Shown: positions 13,501 to 26,924 of the stretch, in pieces
How the letters are laid out: each line of letters starts with the position of its first letter
Position numbering within the stretch: the stretch's first letter is position 1
Assembly (NCBI GenBank): GCA_023374025.1
Contig: SIJG01000058.1
Coordinates: 249,744 to 313,743 of the forward strand
From: Heterodera schachtii
Lineage: Eukaryota; Nematoda; Chromadorea; Rhabditida; Heteroderidae
Direction: 5' to 3'
DNA: 64,000 nt
The notes under the pieces: generated by a model
Database searches by the model: none
The model's input: only the letters and a program-made list of their open reading frames with translations
Told to the model about the DNA's origin: nothing
Translations under genes and position numbers: made by a program

Positions 13501-16500
13501 TTTGCTTATTTTGGTTTTTAAAAATTCTAATATTACAATTTTTAAAAGTTCTAATAAATATAATTTAAATATCAGCCGCCTATAAAATTATTGATAAAGT
13601 AAAACATTGATTGTTCTAGAGTTATCACAGAGCACTCAGTCACAATCGAAAAACAAAACACGCCTCACTCAACTAACGGAGATTTTTGGCCGACTTTCAG
13701 TGCCAAACACTTAACGCACCTACTTGTTGGGTATAATGAGTTATAATTATTTATTTGAATTAGAGCCAATACAGTAACAATGATGTTCTTTTCAGTCGGT
13801 ATATTCTCCAGTCATTCTTTTCCCCCGCTGTTCTGTCGTGTCCATTATTATTTTATTCTCTTATTTTTCTGTCTAAAATTATTTCTGTTTTGCTCCTTCC
13901 GTTTTTGGCATTCCTCTGACTCCGTCGTCATCTATTATTTATTTGTTTATTTATTTTATTTGATTATTTCATTTGTCTTCGAACAATAAATATTATTTTT
14001 CTGTTGTTCCTTTGCGGACATAATAGCTGCTAATTAAAAAATTAAGTAAAGGATAAATATTTATTTTTTAAATCCTCACCATTATATAAAAAACTTGTTG
14101 AACGTTTAAGCAGTACTTTTTCTAAACTACAAGAGTTGAAGAAACTTTTAAATTAGGGAATAATAAATTAAAATATTTTAAATTCAGAAACTTTTTCAGA
14201 AAAAATAAGACTTTTAATTTTTGTACTTCCTAATGAATTTTTCAAAGATCATTATACAAAACATTAAATTACTAATAATAAATATTATAAGAAATTCAAA
14301 CTTTTTGTTGTTTTCATATTTGGAATATTTTTTTAATTTAACGTGTAAATATCCTGCAATCAGAAGAGGATCAGAAAATGTAAAGATTATGGTACCGCAG
14401 ATTTGTTAGAACGATTTTTTTTTCCGATGCGAGAGATATAATATACAAAATAATTAAACATTCTAAAAATTGACGTTAAGGGAATAAAATTAAGCCTTTA
14501 TAAATAAGAAAAGTTATTTTTCAAATCGAAATTTGTCATAAAAAATATAAAAACAATTTTTAACCATGTCATTCGTAAAAAGTATTATAATTTGTGAAAA
14601 TTAATTAATGCAGAATTTGAAAAGGTATCCAAATAAACACATTGAGTTAATTCTGTTTTAAATGGTTGTATAATAAATTTTTATTCATCAGCAGAAAAAA
14701 ATGAATAAATAAAATTAAATAATGTAGAATCTGAAAAAGCAACCCAACCACATTAAGGTAAATGATTTAATGGTTGAATTATTTCAAAATAATTCGAAAA
14801 TAAATTAGATATTAAAAAATTTACTTAAATTAAAAATTCATGTCCATTTCAAAAAATGATTTAAAGTTTCTTTGAAAATCAATTGAAATATATATTTATT
14901 GCGTATGCTTAATATAATTTTTAAAATTAAAAACAAATTCTGGTGGCATATCACTTCTTTATATAATTATTAAAAAGTTAAAAAACTAATTAAAAAAATT
15001 TTTCATTACAACTCAAAATAAAATCCACATTTAGCCGATACGACAAAAGAAAAAATATATTGATAGAAGAAAAGTCCATATATTATTAAATTTGTGTAAT
15101 TTTTGAAATTTATTATGCTATTTTTTCTTGGTTCAGAGAATCATGAACAATACAAGAGTCGTTGCAATTGCAAGATAAAGAAGCAAAAAGAAAAATTAAA
15201 AATCTATTTATCATCTATGAGTTTAAAACAGCTGAGTGAAGACAGAAGGAATGAAATATAACATGAATATCTAATTGAGTAAATTTTATTTATAAAAATT
15301 AAAAAATAATGAAAAAGACATTGGCCATTAAAAGGTTGTCGCTAGAAAAAAAACAATAAAAATGATAATTTATTTTGCATATTTTTTGACCAAGAAGAAA
15401 TTAATCTAAAAGTTCAATCTATAAATTCTTAGCAGCCTGAAATAAAAATTTAATAAAATGATTTATATATATTTATAATATGCGAAAAAAACTTTATCAC
15501 TTAAATAAAAAGAAAAACCTTTACTGATGGAAGCCCCGGCTTTCACGCCAAACCATGAATCCTGAGAATAGAATATTAATATTAAAAAATTCGAAATACA
15601 GGCTTTAATTGTGATCTTTTTAAAAATATATAATTGAATTAATATGTGTAAAATAGTCATGTATTAATAAGCAACAAAGTAACACTAAAAGAACATATAA
15701 AGGTAAAAAACATTTGCATTCCGATATATTAAGATTAGAAAAAGGTTTTACATATATATAACTATTAGTTCATTATTATTTTTGATAGGTAAATGAATGA
15801 TTTAAAAGTTGATGAACTTTATTACTTATAATACCTAAAAACAAGAAATATAAACTGAAATTAACCATTTTTAACAGTATTGGGGATATAAAAAGAAGCA
15901 CTAGGGAAATTGAATTGGTTAGATTTAAATCTAAAAATAAATTATAAAATTTTAAATTATAATAAATAGTTTATTAATTTTTACTACAAGCTAAAAATAA
16001 AGACAGCTTATTTATTTCACGACAAATATAATTAGCAAAATAAAGTAAGAAAATAATTATGAATACTAATGTGAATATATTTAAATAAACAAATACATAA
16101 TCTTTACAGATTAGATAAAATAAAAGTAATTCATCAAGAACTTAACGATTATAGACCTATAATTTAAAAAAATTTACTTGGAAAGTTGAACATCTGTATA
16201 ACATTAAAAACATTTGAATTATGAGTTAATTGACCTTAAAATTTCCCAGATTTGATAATACATACAATTAATCCACTATTTAGCTTTAAAAGATTAATAC
16301 TATGAAGCCAATTTTTCATTTAGCATCCAAAATTTAAAAAAAAATTATTTTGAGGATTATTTATTTTATTTAAATATATGCTTTTTTTGAAAAACATTTA
16401 TAGTAACTTAGGTTTAAAAAACCCGAAAATTGAAATAAATATAAATGCGAAAAACTTTTTCGAAAATTTAAATGTAAAAAAGAATAATTCTGAAAATTGA

Positions 16501-18640
16501 AATAAATTTAAAATGCAAAAAAGTTTTATTTAAATTAAGATGCAAAAAAATAGCAATACTCCATGGATAATAATTTATAACACAAGAATGTTTTAATTTT
16601 TATGTAAAATAAGATTATCAGATTAAAAAAATAGATTTAACGTTACACAACACAATCAGTTCATTTAACAAATACTCATTATTTTCATCTTTGTTCAAAA
16701 TTATAATATTATTATGTATCGGATGTTAAAAATAGAAATTTTAAAGATATAATAAGGAATAAAGAAAAATAACCGCACAATTTTAACGACAAACACTAAA
16801 AGGTGAATAGAAAATTAAATTATTTTATAAATCAAATGAATCAATGCTGCATATAATAGTTGGATGGGACCAAAATAAAAATATATTTTCAAATAATAAT
16901 CTTTATATATATATATATTTTAATATTCTTTAAAGTTGTGCAATATTTACCATAATAGGCAACAAAAAATTAAAAAAAGCACAATAATAAAGAATGGAAC
17001 ATAACTTTTATAAAATTAAAAAAAGTTAATTCAATAATTCTGTTTTATTTAAAAAAATAATAGCAAATTTAAATTTAATTATTAAAATTTTAAAAATAAA
17101 ACAAGTGACAATTTACCAGTGACAGTGGCGATGGCCTTGCACAGAGACGGAGTGATTATTCAAAAATAAATACATTTTGAAAAAAAAGATTTAAAAATAA
17201 GAAAAGGATGACTGTATAACCTATTAATTTGCATCTGAAAAGTTTAACATAAAACTTAAGCTTTATATTAACAAGATGCCGTAAGTTTGTCACTAGGCAA
17301 AGAGACACACAGTTGAATAAAATGAATAAATATTATCTCTTCTCTTTTTGCTTAACTCCTTAATTAACTTCGAGCAACTAAAAACCGTGAACTGTTATGT
17401 CATGATGGGTTTGAATACAGACAGAAGGGCAAGATTATCAATTATCATAAAATTAATTATGAAATTTTTGAAAAACTAATGAAATTTAAAATGATTAACA
17501 TTTTTGACTTTATATAAATTGTAGACATAAATTTATAGAAGTTAAAAATATATAAATTAACATAAACTTAAAATTATTAAACTAAATAATTAACAATAAA
17601 TAAGTCCAATAAGAAATACTATTTAATAAATAAAAAATGTTATTTTAAATATACCGAATTGAAAAAGCCAACTATAGACATTTTTTTAGCAGATTAGATT
17701 CAGCTTCTAATGCATGATTATACGAAAGCCCAAAAAGTAAAATATAACGTTAGAAACAACAAAATTAACAGTAATTCAATAAAAAAACTATATCTCAATG
17801 AATAATAATGTGAAGATTTTAATTTATAGCATTGAAAATTATATAAAAATCCAAATTTTAAGAAGCTGTTCATCAATCAATTTTTTTTTAATTGAATAAT
17901 ATTTTTTTATGTTGGTGGATAAGTTCTGAAAACACAAATTTTAAGAGAAGCACCCAAACATTAATTATTTAAAAGAATTTAAATCTATCCTAACTCACCA
18001 AAACAATTGCTTCCCCAGTAGATAAATTGTGTATAATTCCTAATACTCCCCATAGAAAAATGCTAATAAACTTTTTAAAATATTTATTTAAGGAAAAAAG
18101 AGATTGCTAAAAATAGCTAAAGCTGTTTATCGAAGGCTATGAGAAAAATTCATTAAACTCAGTTAAAATAAATAAATCATTAAGTAATAAATGCTTGTAA
18201 ACTGGATAAAATAAAAAAGTAAAAAATATAATTTTCTATTTGACGAGGTTGATGCAGTATCAAATGTTTTGGTAGGAAGAAGAAGATTAGAGACTCTAAT
18301 ATTTGTTAATAATTACAAATTATGAATATTTGCTGATTTATTTCAATATAATTGAAAATGAGATTAAAAATTATTTTAGAATTATAGTAATCGCATCCGG
18401 TTGAGGATTACACAAAACCCATCGAGTGTCTCAATTGGTATTTAAGTTAATTAATTTCCAACTTTTAATTAAACATACTTTGTAAATCGAATATTTTTGG
18501 ATAATTATCAAAATCTTAAACTGTACAGAATATTTAAATATAATTACTGAGAGAACTCAGCTAATAAAAGTGCTTAAGATTTAAACACAAATAATGAAAA
18601 TTGTTAAAAAATATAATTTTTCATATTTCTTCTTTTTATC
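13501..18640. other. AT-rich non-coding DNA with rare islands
   Basis: No supported gene. The open frames at 13780 and 14221 are hydrophobic low-complexity readings. Islands of note are a minus-strand exon-like patch (listed at 15525-15561) and patches near 17115-17160 and 17380-17440. A (TA)n microsatellite sits near 16903-16920. Confidence 0.55.
15525..15561 (-). other. Exon-like island on the minus strand
   Basis: Thirty-seven bases of balanced composition in AT-rich DNA. On the minus strand they are preceded by TATTCTCAG, a good splice acceptor, and followed by GTAAAG, a good donor. The open reading is DSWFGVKAGASI plus one base. It could be a mini-exon of a gene with long introns, a relic, or chance. 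No family is recognised. Confidence 0.25.
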
Positions 18641-18845
18641 ATCATCTTCCATCAATTCCTTTCACCTGCCAGCCCCCCCCCCCCTCACGTCCTTTTCCTT
18701 CGCTATCAAATATTTTATGACTAAAGTTTTCCCCGCCAAAACGGCCTTGAAAAAACGACGCCCATTTTTGCACCAAATCAAAATTGTTCTCTTCGCATCG
18801 ATTAATGCGCGAGAACACATTCATTCACTATTAAATTTTAGTTGT
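18641..18845. other. GC-richer patch with a poly-C run
   Basis: A block of ordinary composition with about 14 C residues at 18671-18684. Both strands have an open frame through it (84 and 60 codons), but neither has recognisable motifs or splice sites, so no gene is called. Confidence 0.35.
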
Positions 18846-19055
18846 TAACAAAATAAAATTAATAAATTTTATTTTAAGATTTCTAAAAATGGCCAAAATT
18901 GTTATCGCGCCCTACAAAAAATTACTACGGTAGTTTAATGTTTCCTAAATATTTTAAAATAATTTGAAATAACAGGAGAGTGGCCCAAGCAAAAAAACAC
19001 CGTCAAAAGCAGAAGCGCAAGAACAAAGCAATAAAGAAAAAACAGCCCAAACCTT

Positions 19056-19130
19056 ATTTTGAAAATTTAGGCTCATTAACCTATCAAAAAACCACAAAAT
19101 GAGGCTAAAGCCTCAGATATACCAGCCCTG
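19056..19130. repeat. Dispersed repeat ending in CCAGCCCTG (copy 2)
   Basis: Second copy of the repeat at 10790-10862, in the same orientation. It shares CCTATCAAAAA and ATGAGGCTAAAGCCTCA. Copy 2 also ends in a CCCTG trinucleotide context, suggesting a common element end. Confidence 0.5.
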
Positions 19131-20560
19131 CTTAAAACCAAAATTGGCCCGGATACAGCCATAAAATATGCAATTAACAAATAAATCATAAATTAAATAA
19201 TCAAAAAAATTATTTTAAAAATTATTAAATATTGATTTTTCTGCTTAAAACCAATTAAGAACATTAAACAAATTCCTTAAGTTATAAATAATCTGAAAAA
19301 AATATTCATTATTTTTATAGATTTCAAAGAACAGCTGCATCTGGGAAAACCAATAAATTAATTAAATTGTTTTATGTTTAATTATTATTAATCATCAAGA
19401 TAAAATCCAAAATATAAAAATAATAGCTTAAAAAAATCATTTTTAAATAGTATTAGAACTTATTAACATTTTAAAGTTAATAATGAAATAAATTTGTTAT
19501 TATAACTTGCAAGAGAAAAATAAAAAAATTGCATATAACTTTAAAATAAACTAAATAAACCAAAATATTTGCAAAAAATATTTCAATTTTTAATATTGAA
19601 AAAAAAATTAAAATAAATCACTACGACTGCGACTATAAAATTATACACCGGAAAAACTAAAATAGAGAGCAATTAAAACCCGAAAATACAATAAAACAAT
19701 TTTTTAATGAAAAACTATGCATAAGACGCTGAATAAATTAAGGTTAAAAATATAAGAAAATTAAAGAAAAAGTTGATTTAACCAAATTAAAAAAAATACA
19801 AAACTAAATGAAATTCTTTACAAAGGAGCAATTATTAACTTAATTAAAAAAACCAAACTAATAAATTAAACGAATGATTAATTTATTTTATTTAATAAAA
19901 AAATACGAAGATTAAAATTTAAAACAAAAAGGAAAACATAGTAAAAATAAATAAATTTGTTCATGGTTAAAGTTAGATGCGAAAAAAAGGTAAGTATAAT
20001 CGGTCCAAAAATACAATAATGTGAATTAATAATAGAACAATAAATAAATAAAAATACTTTTTCAATTCAATTTTATATTAAAAAAATTCTTATCATAATT
20101 AATTCAAATTTCCCATAATTTCCCCCTCCCCAATACCATTCCTCCACCCTTGTACCGGCGACCGAATCGCATGAACCGATTTATTTTCATAAAAGATATT
20201 TTTTCCGACCAAAAGGCATAACGGTATATTGAAGAAAATTATTTAAATAAAATCCTTATATGAAATGAAGAGCATTTATTAAATAATAAAAAAAGGTACT
20301 TAAAAATAAACAAATTAAAATGCAATTGCTAAAAGATAAATTATTAAAAAAATAATTTGAATAAAAAAATTAATAAAAACAAAAATAAATCAAAAGGCAA
20401 AGGAAAGTCGTAAAGAAAGAACCACAAAAGCCAATAAATTAACCAAAATAACCCAATTAATAACGTAAATTTAAATACACGACTTTGTAAAGGTTAAGTT
20501 TGGTTTAACCTTAACATCGACATTTATTTTAAACTTTAAAGTACAGTTTATTTACAATTA

Positions 20561-21146
20561 ATAATGAGCTAAGCCAAATATTAAAAAATTTAAATTCATT
20601 ACAATAATCTTTCTTAGGATAATACATTAAAGAATAATATTTATTTATAATTTATAAATTAAATTTGGCAATTCTCATTCGACTGCCACTTTTGAACAGG
20701 TTGTTACGCATGACAAAGGCGGTGATTTGAGTACCTTTTGTGTGTTGGTGGGCTGTTTCCAATGCTCAAGTCAAGGTATGAGAACGCAGAAATTAAAAAA
20801 TATTAACTCAACTTCTTAAAAATAAATTTTTAAATTTACTAATCATAATTACAAAATTATTTCATAGTTTAAACAAATTTTTTAAATTCAATATATTACT
20901 CACCAAATTCTTTTAATAGCATATAAATAAAAATTAAAGATTTAAACAATGATACATAAGAAAATAATAAAAAAATTTTCTTCTATTTATGTATTGTATA
21001 TATGTAAAATGAAAATAAATATATAAGTCAGATTTTTATAAGTTTTTAAAAATTTAGATAATTTATAATTAAATGGAAATTAATGCAAAAACTTTCTTAA
21101 AAGAGTTATATGAGAAAAAATTAAAAACTTTAACAACGCATCAATA
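20561..21146. repeat. 590-bp dispersed repeat, copy 1
   Basis: Collinear with 43857-44447 in the same orientation. Both begin ATAATGAGCTAAGCCAAAT and end near TTTAACAA(C/A)GCATCAATA. Shared landmarks include the GTGTTGGTGG region, AATGCTCAAGTCA, TATTGTATATATGTAA and AAAGAGTTATATGAGAAAAA. Copy 1 has about 60-70 extra bases in the middle (20665-20735). No coding sequence, terminal repeats or target duplication were found. It could be a decayed transposon or a segmental duplication. Confidence 0.75.
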
Positions 21147-21260
21147 TCTCACAATTTGATAACAAGTATTAAAATTTTCTTTAACCGAATTTCTCATTTA
21201 ATTCGTTCATTTTTTCTTCAATAACCAAACTTTTCCTTGAAAATATTCCCACCGCCAACT

Positions 21261-21383
21261 ATGAATTTTTCAGCCAACGAAGGCGATAAAGTGGTGCCAC
21301 GACCCTGGACTATTCAGCAAGAAAATAAAACTGCAATCATAGCGACAAAATTAACAAATGCTATCTCAAAAAGTGAAAATTGA
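21261..21383 (+). other. Short open frame or exon in an AT-rich setting (40 codons)
   Basis: ATG at 21261 and TGA at 21381-21383. The product includes NEGDKVVPRPWTIQQENK. Alternatively the sequence TATGAATTTTTCAG ending at 21272 is a strong splice acceptor, and the exon would begin with CCAACGAAGG. Residue use is balanced, unlike the chance frames nearby. No domain or homologue is recognised. Confidence 0.3.
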
Positions 21384-24300
21384 GGATCAACACCTGAAAT
21401 TAAAAATAAAAATCAAATAAAAACATAGTATTCAAAGAAAGAATGTAGTCGGAATAATACACAAATAAATACGAAACACCAATTTTTGTTATTTGAAAAA
21501 TTATAGTTTTTGTAAAGTTATGTATTTAAAAAAAAGCTTTCTTTATTTAAAAAATTTGAGCCTTATGCGACTTTTTTGAATTTTTAGAAAAATTCGCCAA
21601 TCCCAAACCCAAAGGTTTCGGGAAAAATACACCACTAAAAATTGAGTTTTCAATGTGAAAAATGCACCCCTAGTGAATGGCTTTTGAAAAACTTAAAATT
21701 AATATATGTTTATTAACTTTTTCTTTTAATTCCTCTCCAAAGTTATTTAATGATAAAAAAATAATTTGAAAAGTTATTCAACATTTTTAATTTTTTCTAA
21801 AGACCAAATAATAATATTAAACTTTTTAATTTATGCCTAATTAAGTTTTTTAAAGCAATATTTAATATAAAAGCTGGTATGAAGGAATGCGTCAGAAACC
21901 CTGGATAGTAGCATGAAAGAATCTAAATTGTCAACTATAAAGTAAATACGGCATAATCTAGTGCCAAATTAAAAATACAAATGACTAAATTAAAAATAAA
22001 ATTTTTTAAATAAAAAAAGATCAAAAATATTAATGAATTTTATGAAGACGTTATTTTTCAAAAATGCATATTCTTATAAAAAACTTATAACAAAGAGTGT
22101 TTATGTTTATTGATCAAAACAATTTTTGAAACTCAAAAAATTTTTCAATTTTTCTCCTATGTCACATTAAAGAATGAAACTGGAACAATTTTCCAAAGAC
22201 AAAAACACCTAAGATGTGAATAAAAAATTATATTATCTTTCAAATATGTAAATGAATTGAACATATGAATAAATAAAACTCAATTTTTCGTTGTACTGAT
22301 TTAAATGAAAAATTTATTTATTACAATTTGCAACTGATAAAAATAATTTAATAAATTATCAATTAAAATACATTGGATTTTATCACCATATATGTAGGAT
22401 ATCCCATAATTACAAGGTTTTAAAATGAAATCATTGTAAAATTAAAAAATATTTAAAATGGTTAAAAAGAAAATTTCTTGCGCCTTACAAAATAAATAAT
22501 AAATTTTAAAATAAAACAAAGGTAGAATCCGTTATTTTATTAAATATTAACAAAAATTAATAAAATTATTATATATATTTCAAAATAAAGAAAAAATTAA
22601 CACATCTCAATTCATCACTTGACTCATATTGAATAAAATTATTATTTTATGGTATCCTTAAAATCACTATAGTGCTTTTTTAAGAAATTCAAAAATTTTA
22701 CTATAATAAAAATATGAGTTTTGAAAATAATTTAAAAAATATGGAGTAAAATTTTTCTTAATTTTTTGAAAATTAATACATATTCTGATAGAGAAATAAT
22801 TAGATTTAGTCAAGCTATTTTTATATAATTCCTTTCATTTTACTTTAAAAGACTAATTTTATGGTCACTATAAAAATATTTTATTTTTAATACAATTGAA
22901 AATTCAAAAAAATAAAAAGAATTTAGTAAAATTAAATACCAATAACATTTATTAAAAATAAAATAAAATAATAATTTTTCTTTTTTTTTAATGCCTCTAT
23001 AAAATAGTGAAAAATGAAAACTACTAAAAATAAATCATTAAGTAATTTAAAGAGACAAAATATATTTTTTATGAATATGACAATATTTAAATAATATACT
23101 GTTTGTTACAAATAAATTCTAAAAATTAATGGAAAAATTATTAAAAAAACTTGCTTCAAAAATTTTATAAATTAAATTTAGCAAAATGCGACCAGAAAAA
23201 TATGTATAATGTGCATATCCTTGATCCTTGTCTAGAATACCGTGGCTTTGAATCAAGAAGGACTTAAGACAGTTGTCCGTGCTACCAAAGTTACATCGCT
23301 TCAAACCCAATTTGTACGACAAATTTAAAAATACGTAAATATTGTGAATATCCTAGGTTTTTGCAAGCTTAAAAAATAAAAAACTCTTTAGCCTTGAATA
23401 GAAAACCCGTGGCTTTGAACTAGAATATTAAAAAGTAAATAGAACACATTCATTGCCACAAAAATGAAAGAAAGAATAGAATAAAATTATTCAATTAAAG
23501 AAGGCATCATTTAATATGAAAAAAACAAATTTAACCATCCGTATTAAAAAAAATAGCCAAAAAACCAAGGTCAGAGAAAGAAAGTCTACGTGAATAACAA
23601 TTTTAATACAAACGTACTAATATTAAAAAGATAATAACAAAAAGAATACTGCAAAGATGATTATCCCTAATATCAAACCAAGAGAATAGAAGCGAGATAA
23701 TTAACTAAAAATAAATACGTGCTAATTAAAATGCAATTACGCACTTATTTACTAATATGTCAATAATAATAAATAACAAATATTTATTGCTTTATGATTC
23801 TTAAGTATTACCATAAATGTGATTTTGATGCAATGATAACAGGTGGAAATTATCATTTTCTAATAAACTTAACTTTTTTTTTATAAAACAATTTTCAAAT
23901 TAATTTATGAAAAATTGGAGTAATTTCATAATAATTTGGCCTTTTTAACATAAAGAAAAAAATAACAAAACATATACATTTTGTATATCTATAAGTCTCA
24001 TAATTTAATTAATTCTAATTGTGCAACAAATTTTAGATGAACCTTAAGGTTTGATAAAAAAATAATATTTTATGGATGTGTTTTTTAACATTTCAAGAAT
24101 TCATGTAATAAAATTTTTCATAAATTTTTTTTATTAATTTACTAATATTATTTCATTTTGCCGGAATTTTTTTAGTATTACCAAAATTTTTAAAAATATT
24201 TTTCAATTTTCAAAATTTTCAAGAATTTTCTTGAAATGAGGGGAGTGGCAGTTTTAAGAAACGCGCTTGGTTTTTAGTTTCACGGCTGGCAGTTTTTAAG

Positions 24301-25207
24301 AAACGCTCTAGCACATGTTTGGTTAAGCCGACGACACATGGGAGGGTTATCTAAATAAGTCGAACGGAAAAACTAAATATTCGAAAATTAAAATTAGTTT
24401 ATGAGCAACAAAGACCAAAAGATAAAAATTTTAACGACTCAAACACGCAAATGCACCTAAAAATAATTAAAGCATTTAAATTTTTATAAAATTTAATAAA
24501 GTAATAATTTTTCTTTTTGTAGACTAAAGCTAATAAATTTACCAACCGATAAATTAAATTAGACTAAATAAAACCAAATACAACAAATAAACTTTTTATT
24601 TAATTCCTTGTCTAACTAATTATATTATTTAAAAATAACTCAAAGAAATTTTTTCAATTTTGATTTCTCCAGTTAAATTAAAATTAAATTTATGACTAAG
24701 AATTATGAGAGTCCAAGCAAAATCCTTAAGATATAAGACGACATTTAAAAAATATTTTAATAGAGAAAATGACTATAGCACAAAAGCAAATATTAATTTT
24801 TAACTAAAATTGCTCTTAATCTATAAAATTTATCTAATGTAAAAAATAGTAAAAATAAAATTAAAAAATAATATGATCCAGATAAGTGTTGGAATTGTGG
24901 TTAGCATCGCAAGATAAAAACAAATAAACTTTAAAGCATTAAAAATGTGGCATGGATTTCAAACTTTCAAATGTAAAAAATTTAATATTATATAAATGCA
25001 TAAATGAAGAATATGAGTCGCATTCCTGATGATTATTTTAATCAATTAAAAAATTTATTATAAAATAGATTATTTATTAAATAAATAATAAAATATATAT
25101 AATTGATCGAAAGAATAAAAAACGGTCACACTAAAGGTAGGTCACCTCAAACTCGACAGCACTAAAGAAAAAAAATTGTAGTTTATTGAGAAAAATATGA
25201 TGAAATA
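21384..25207. other. AT-rich non-coding DNA with small repeats
   Basis: 21590-21675 resembles part of the hAT-like MITE at 51844 (GGTGTATTTTTCCCG-type words on the minus strand). 23226-23257 and 23392-23423 are two copies of a 32-bp word, CCTTG..TAGAA...CCGTGGCTTTGAA. 24245-24315 contains GGCAGTTTT...GAAACGCGCT words, related to the foldback element at 41425. No gene is supported. Confidence 0.5.
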
Positions 25208-25242
25208 ATAATAAATGTATAATTGAGAACAATATTTGAGAC
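25208..25242. repeat. 35-bp direct repeat, left copy
   Basis: Starts ATAATAAATGTATAATTG and ends CAATATTTGAGAC. It is identical to 26609-26643. The two copies flank 1,366 bp holding the minisatellite and the tRNA-like sequence. Confidence 0.85.
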
Positions 25243-25255
25243 ATGTTGTAGTGCA

Positions 25256-25860
25256 GTAGCAGCTACCGAAAGGTGCGTGGCTGGATGTTCGTGCAGCAGC
25301 AGCTACCGGAACATGCGTGGCATGTGGAGTGTTTGGGACCGGGCTGGCTTCGCAATGGTACATGCGTGGCATCCGGGGAATGAGGATCTGCTGGCTGGGC
25401 AGTAGCAGCTACCGGAACATCCGTGGCACCCGTGCAGCATTGGGACCGGTAGGCTTCGCAATGTTGTACATGCGTGGCATCCTTGAGAAAAAGACGCGGC
25501 TGGCTGTGCAGTAGCAGCTACCGGAACAGCGATGGTAATTTAAGAATATTTTTTATGCTTTTATTTTTTTATATATTAATGTTCTCCTGGGGGGGCTGCC
25601 GCCCCCCCCAACCCCCCCCGCTACGGCCCCCCCCCCCCCGGCCCCCCCCTGCGTGGCACCTGTGCAGCATTAGGGAGCGGGATGCTTCGCAACGGAACAT
25701 GCGTGGCACCTTCGTGCAGCATTATGGACCGGGAGGCTTCGCAATGGTACATGCGTGGCACCCGTGCAACATTAGGGAACCGGAAGGCTTCGCAACGGTA
25801 CATGCGTGTGGAATCCGGAGCAAAAAGACCATGCTGGCTGGGCAGTAGCAGCGGTGGTAT
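25256..25860. repeat. GC-rich minisatellite with about 51-bp units
   Basis: Tandem units contain GGCTTCGCAATGGTACATG followed by CGTGGCACCCGTGCAGCATT. In 25650-25810 three units of about 51 bp lie head to tail. In 25295-25515 a higher-order unit of about 107-109 bp begins with GTAGCAGCTACCGGAACA. A low-complexity block of G and C runs interrupts the array at 25585-25650. Because 51 is a multiple of three, frames on both strands stay open and read as 17-residue repeats. I regard those as a by-product and not as a gene. Confidence 0.8.
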
Positions 25861-26504
25861 TAAAAATCCTATAACTTTGCTTAAAGTTGTTCAACCTACA
25901 CAAACTTTTTTCTTAGGCTCACAATAATATATAAAAAATTATAAAAATAATGCAATCCATTTTATCACCAATTTTTTATTTCAAAAATTTTTAATTTTTT
26001 GGTCAGGCCAAAATCAGCAAAAATATTAAAAAATTCATAACTCACTTCAAATTAAGCGCTAATGCATCAAATAAAGCCTAAAAATTCAGAAAAATGCGGC
26101 CAATTTTATGATATTTATCTGCTATGTTATATACTAAAACAACCAAATAATATTTTCAAAAATCGCATTAAATTAATTAAATATTAAAAAATTCATAAAT
26201 GCTCTCAGAAAGCACATTTTACAAAACCCTCATGATGGAAAAATTGCAAATTTTTTTCTCTACAAAACCTTCCATTACACCCCTAATCTATCTCCGCTCT
26301 AAATAAGCTTAAAAAATAAAATCATTTTTCAAGCTCAGGACCAAAGGGGGGACCCTGTGGTTTACACACTTTAAAATTAAAAAATTCACAACTTCACTCA
26401 AACTTGTCCGATTTGGGTCAAATAAATTTTCTCAGGCTCAGAATGATTTTTAGAATTTTTTAAAATTATTTCCCCGCATTCCCAAGTGCGTTAAAAGCAA
26501 GAAA

Positions 26505-26590
26505 AAAATGCTCGCAGCACGGCGGATTCGAACCCCCCAGGAGCCGGCGGCACAGACCACTCGGCCATCCGTTATCTCGGCACACGTCGT
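26505..26590 (-). pseudogene. tRNA-like pseudogene or tRNA-derived SINE head
   Basis: On the minus strand there is a perfect pol III A box, TGGCCGAGTGGT (26567-26556), and a perfect B box, GGTTCGAATCC (26534-26524), followed by a T run (26508-26502) that could act as a terminator. The A box is of the Ser/Leu type. Only about 21 nt separate the boxes, too few for an anticodon arm. The would-be acceptor strands do not pair and the T stem has a mismatch, so this is not a functional tRNA. It sits at the end of the interval bounded by the 35-bp direct repeats. Confidence 0.6.
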
Positions 26591-26608
26591 TCCAGTGATT
26601 TTGCGTAG

Positions 26609-26643
26609 ATAATAAATGTATAATTGAGAACAATATTTGAGAC
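26609..26643. repeat. 35-bp direct repeat, right copy
   Basis: Exact copy of 25208-25242. It lies about 20 nt outside the tRNA-like sequence, upstream of it on the minus strand. Confidence 0.85.
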
Positions 26644-26924
26644 TGTTTATAAATGAGAAATAAATTTAAAATTTTTGAACTTGTATAATCTGAATACCGA
26701 TGTTTATGAAAATAATCTAATGCACATACCTGTTGTGCTGAATTCGGAATAAACAATGAAATTAGAGATTACAAAATAAATTTAATTTATCAAAATAAAT
26801 TTTTTCAAACGGGTCATTAAAAAATGTACATCTACTATTCATATGTGATAAAGAACAATTAGAAAGAAAAAATAATAATATAATGACTGTGTCAAATGTA
26901 AATCATTATCATATTATCCATCAG

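Noticed and set aside
25223..25927. Open frames of 60-124 codons on both strands with 17-residue repeats
   Set aside because: Explained by a minisatellite with unit length divisible by three; no start context or conserved product.
26505..26590. Functional tRNA-Ser or tRNA-Leu gene
   Set aside because: No room for an anticodon arm between the A and B boxes, and the acceptor strands do not pair.
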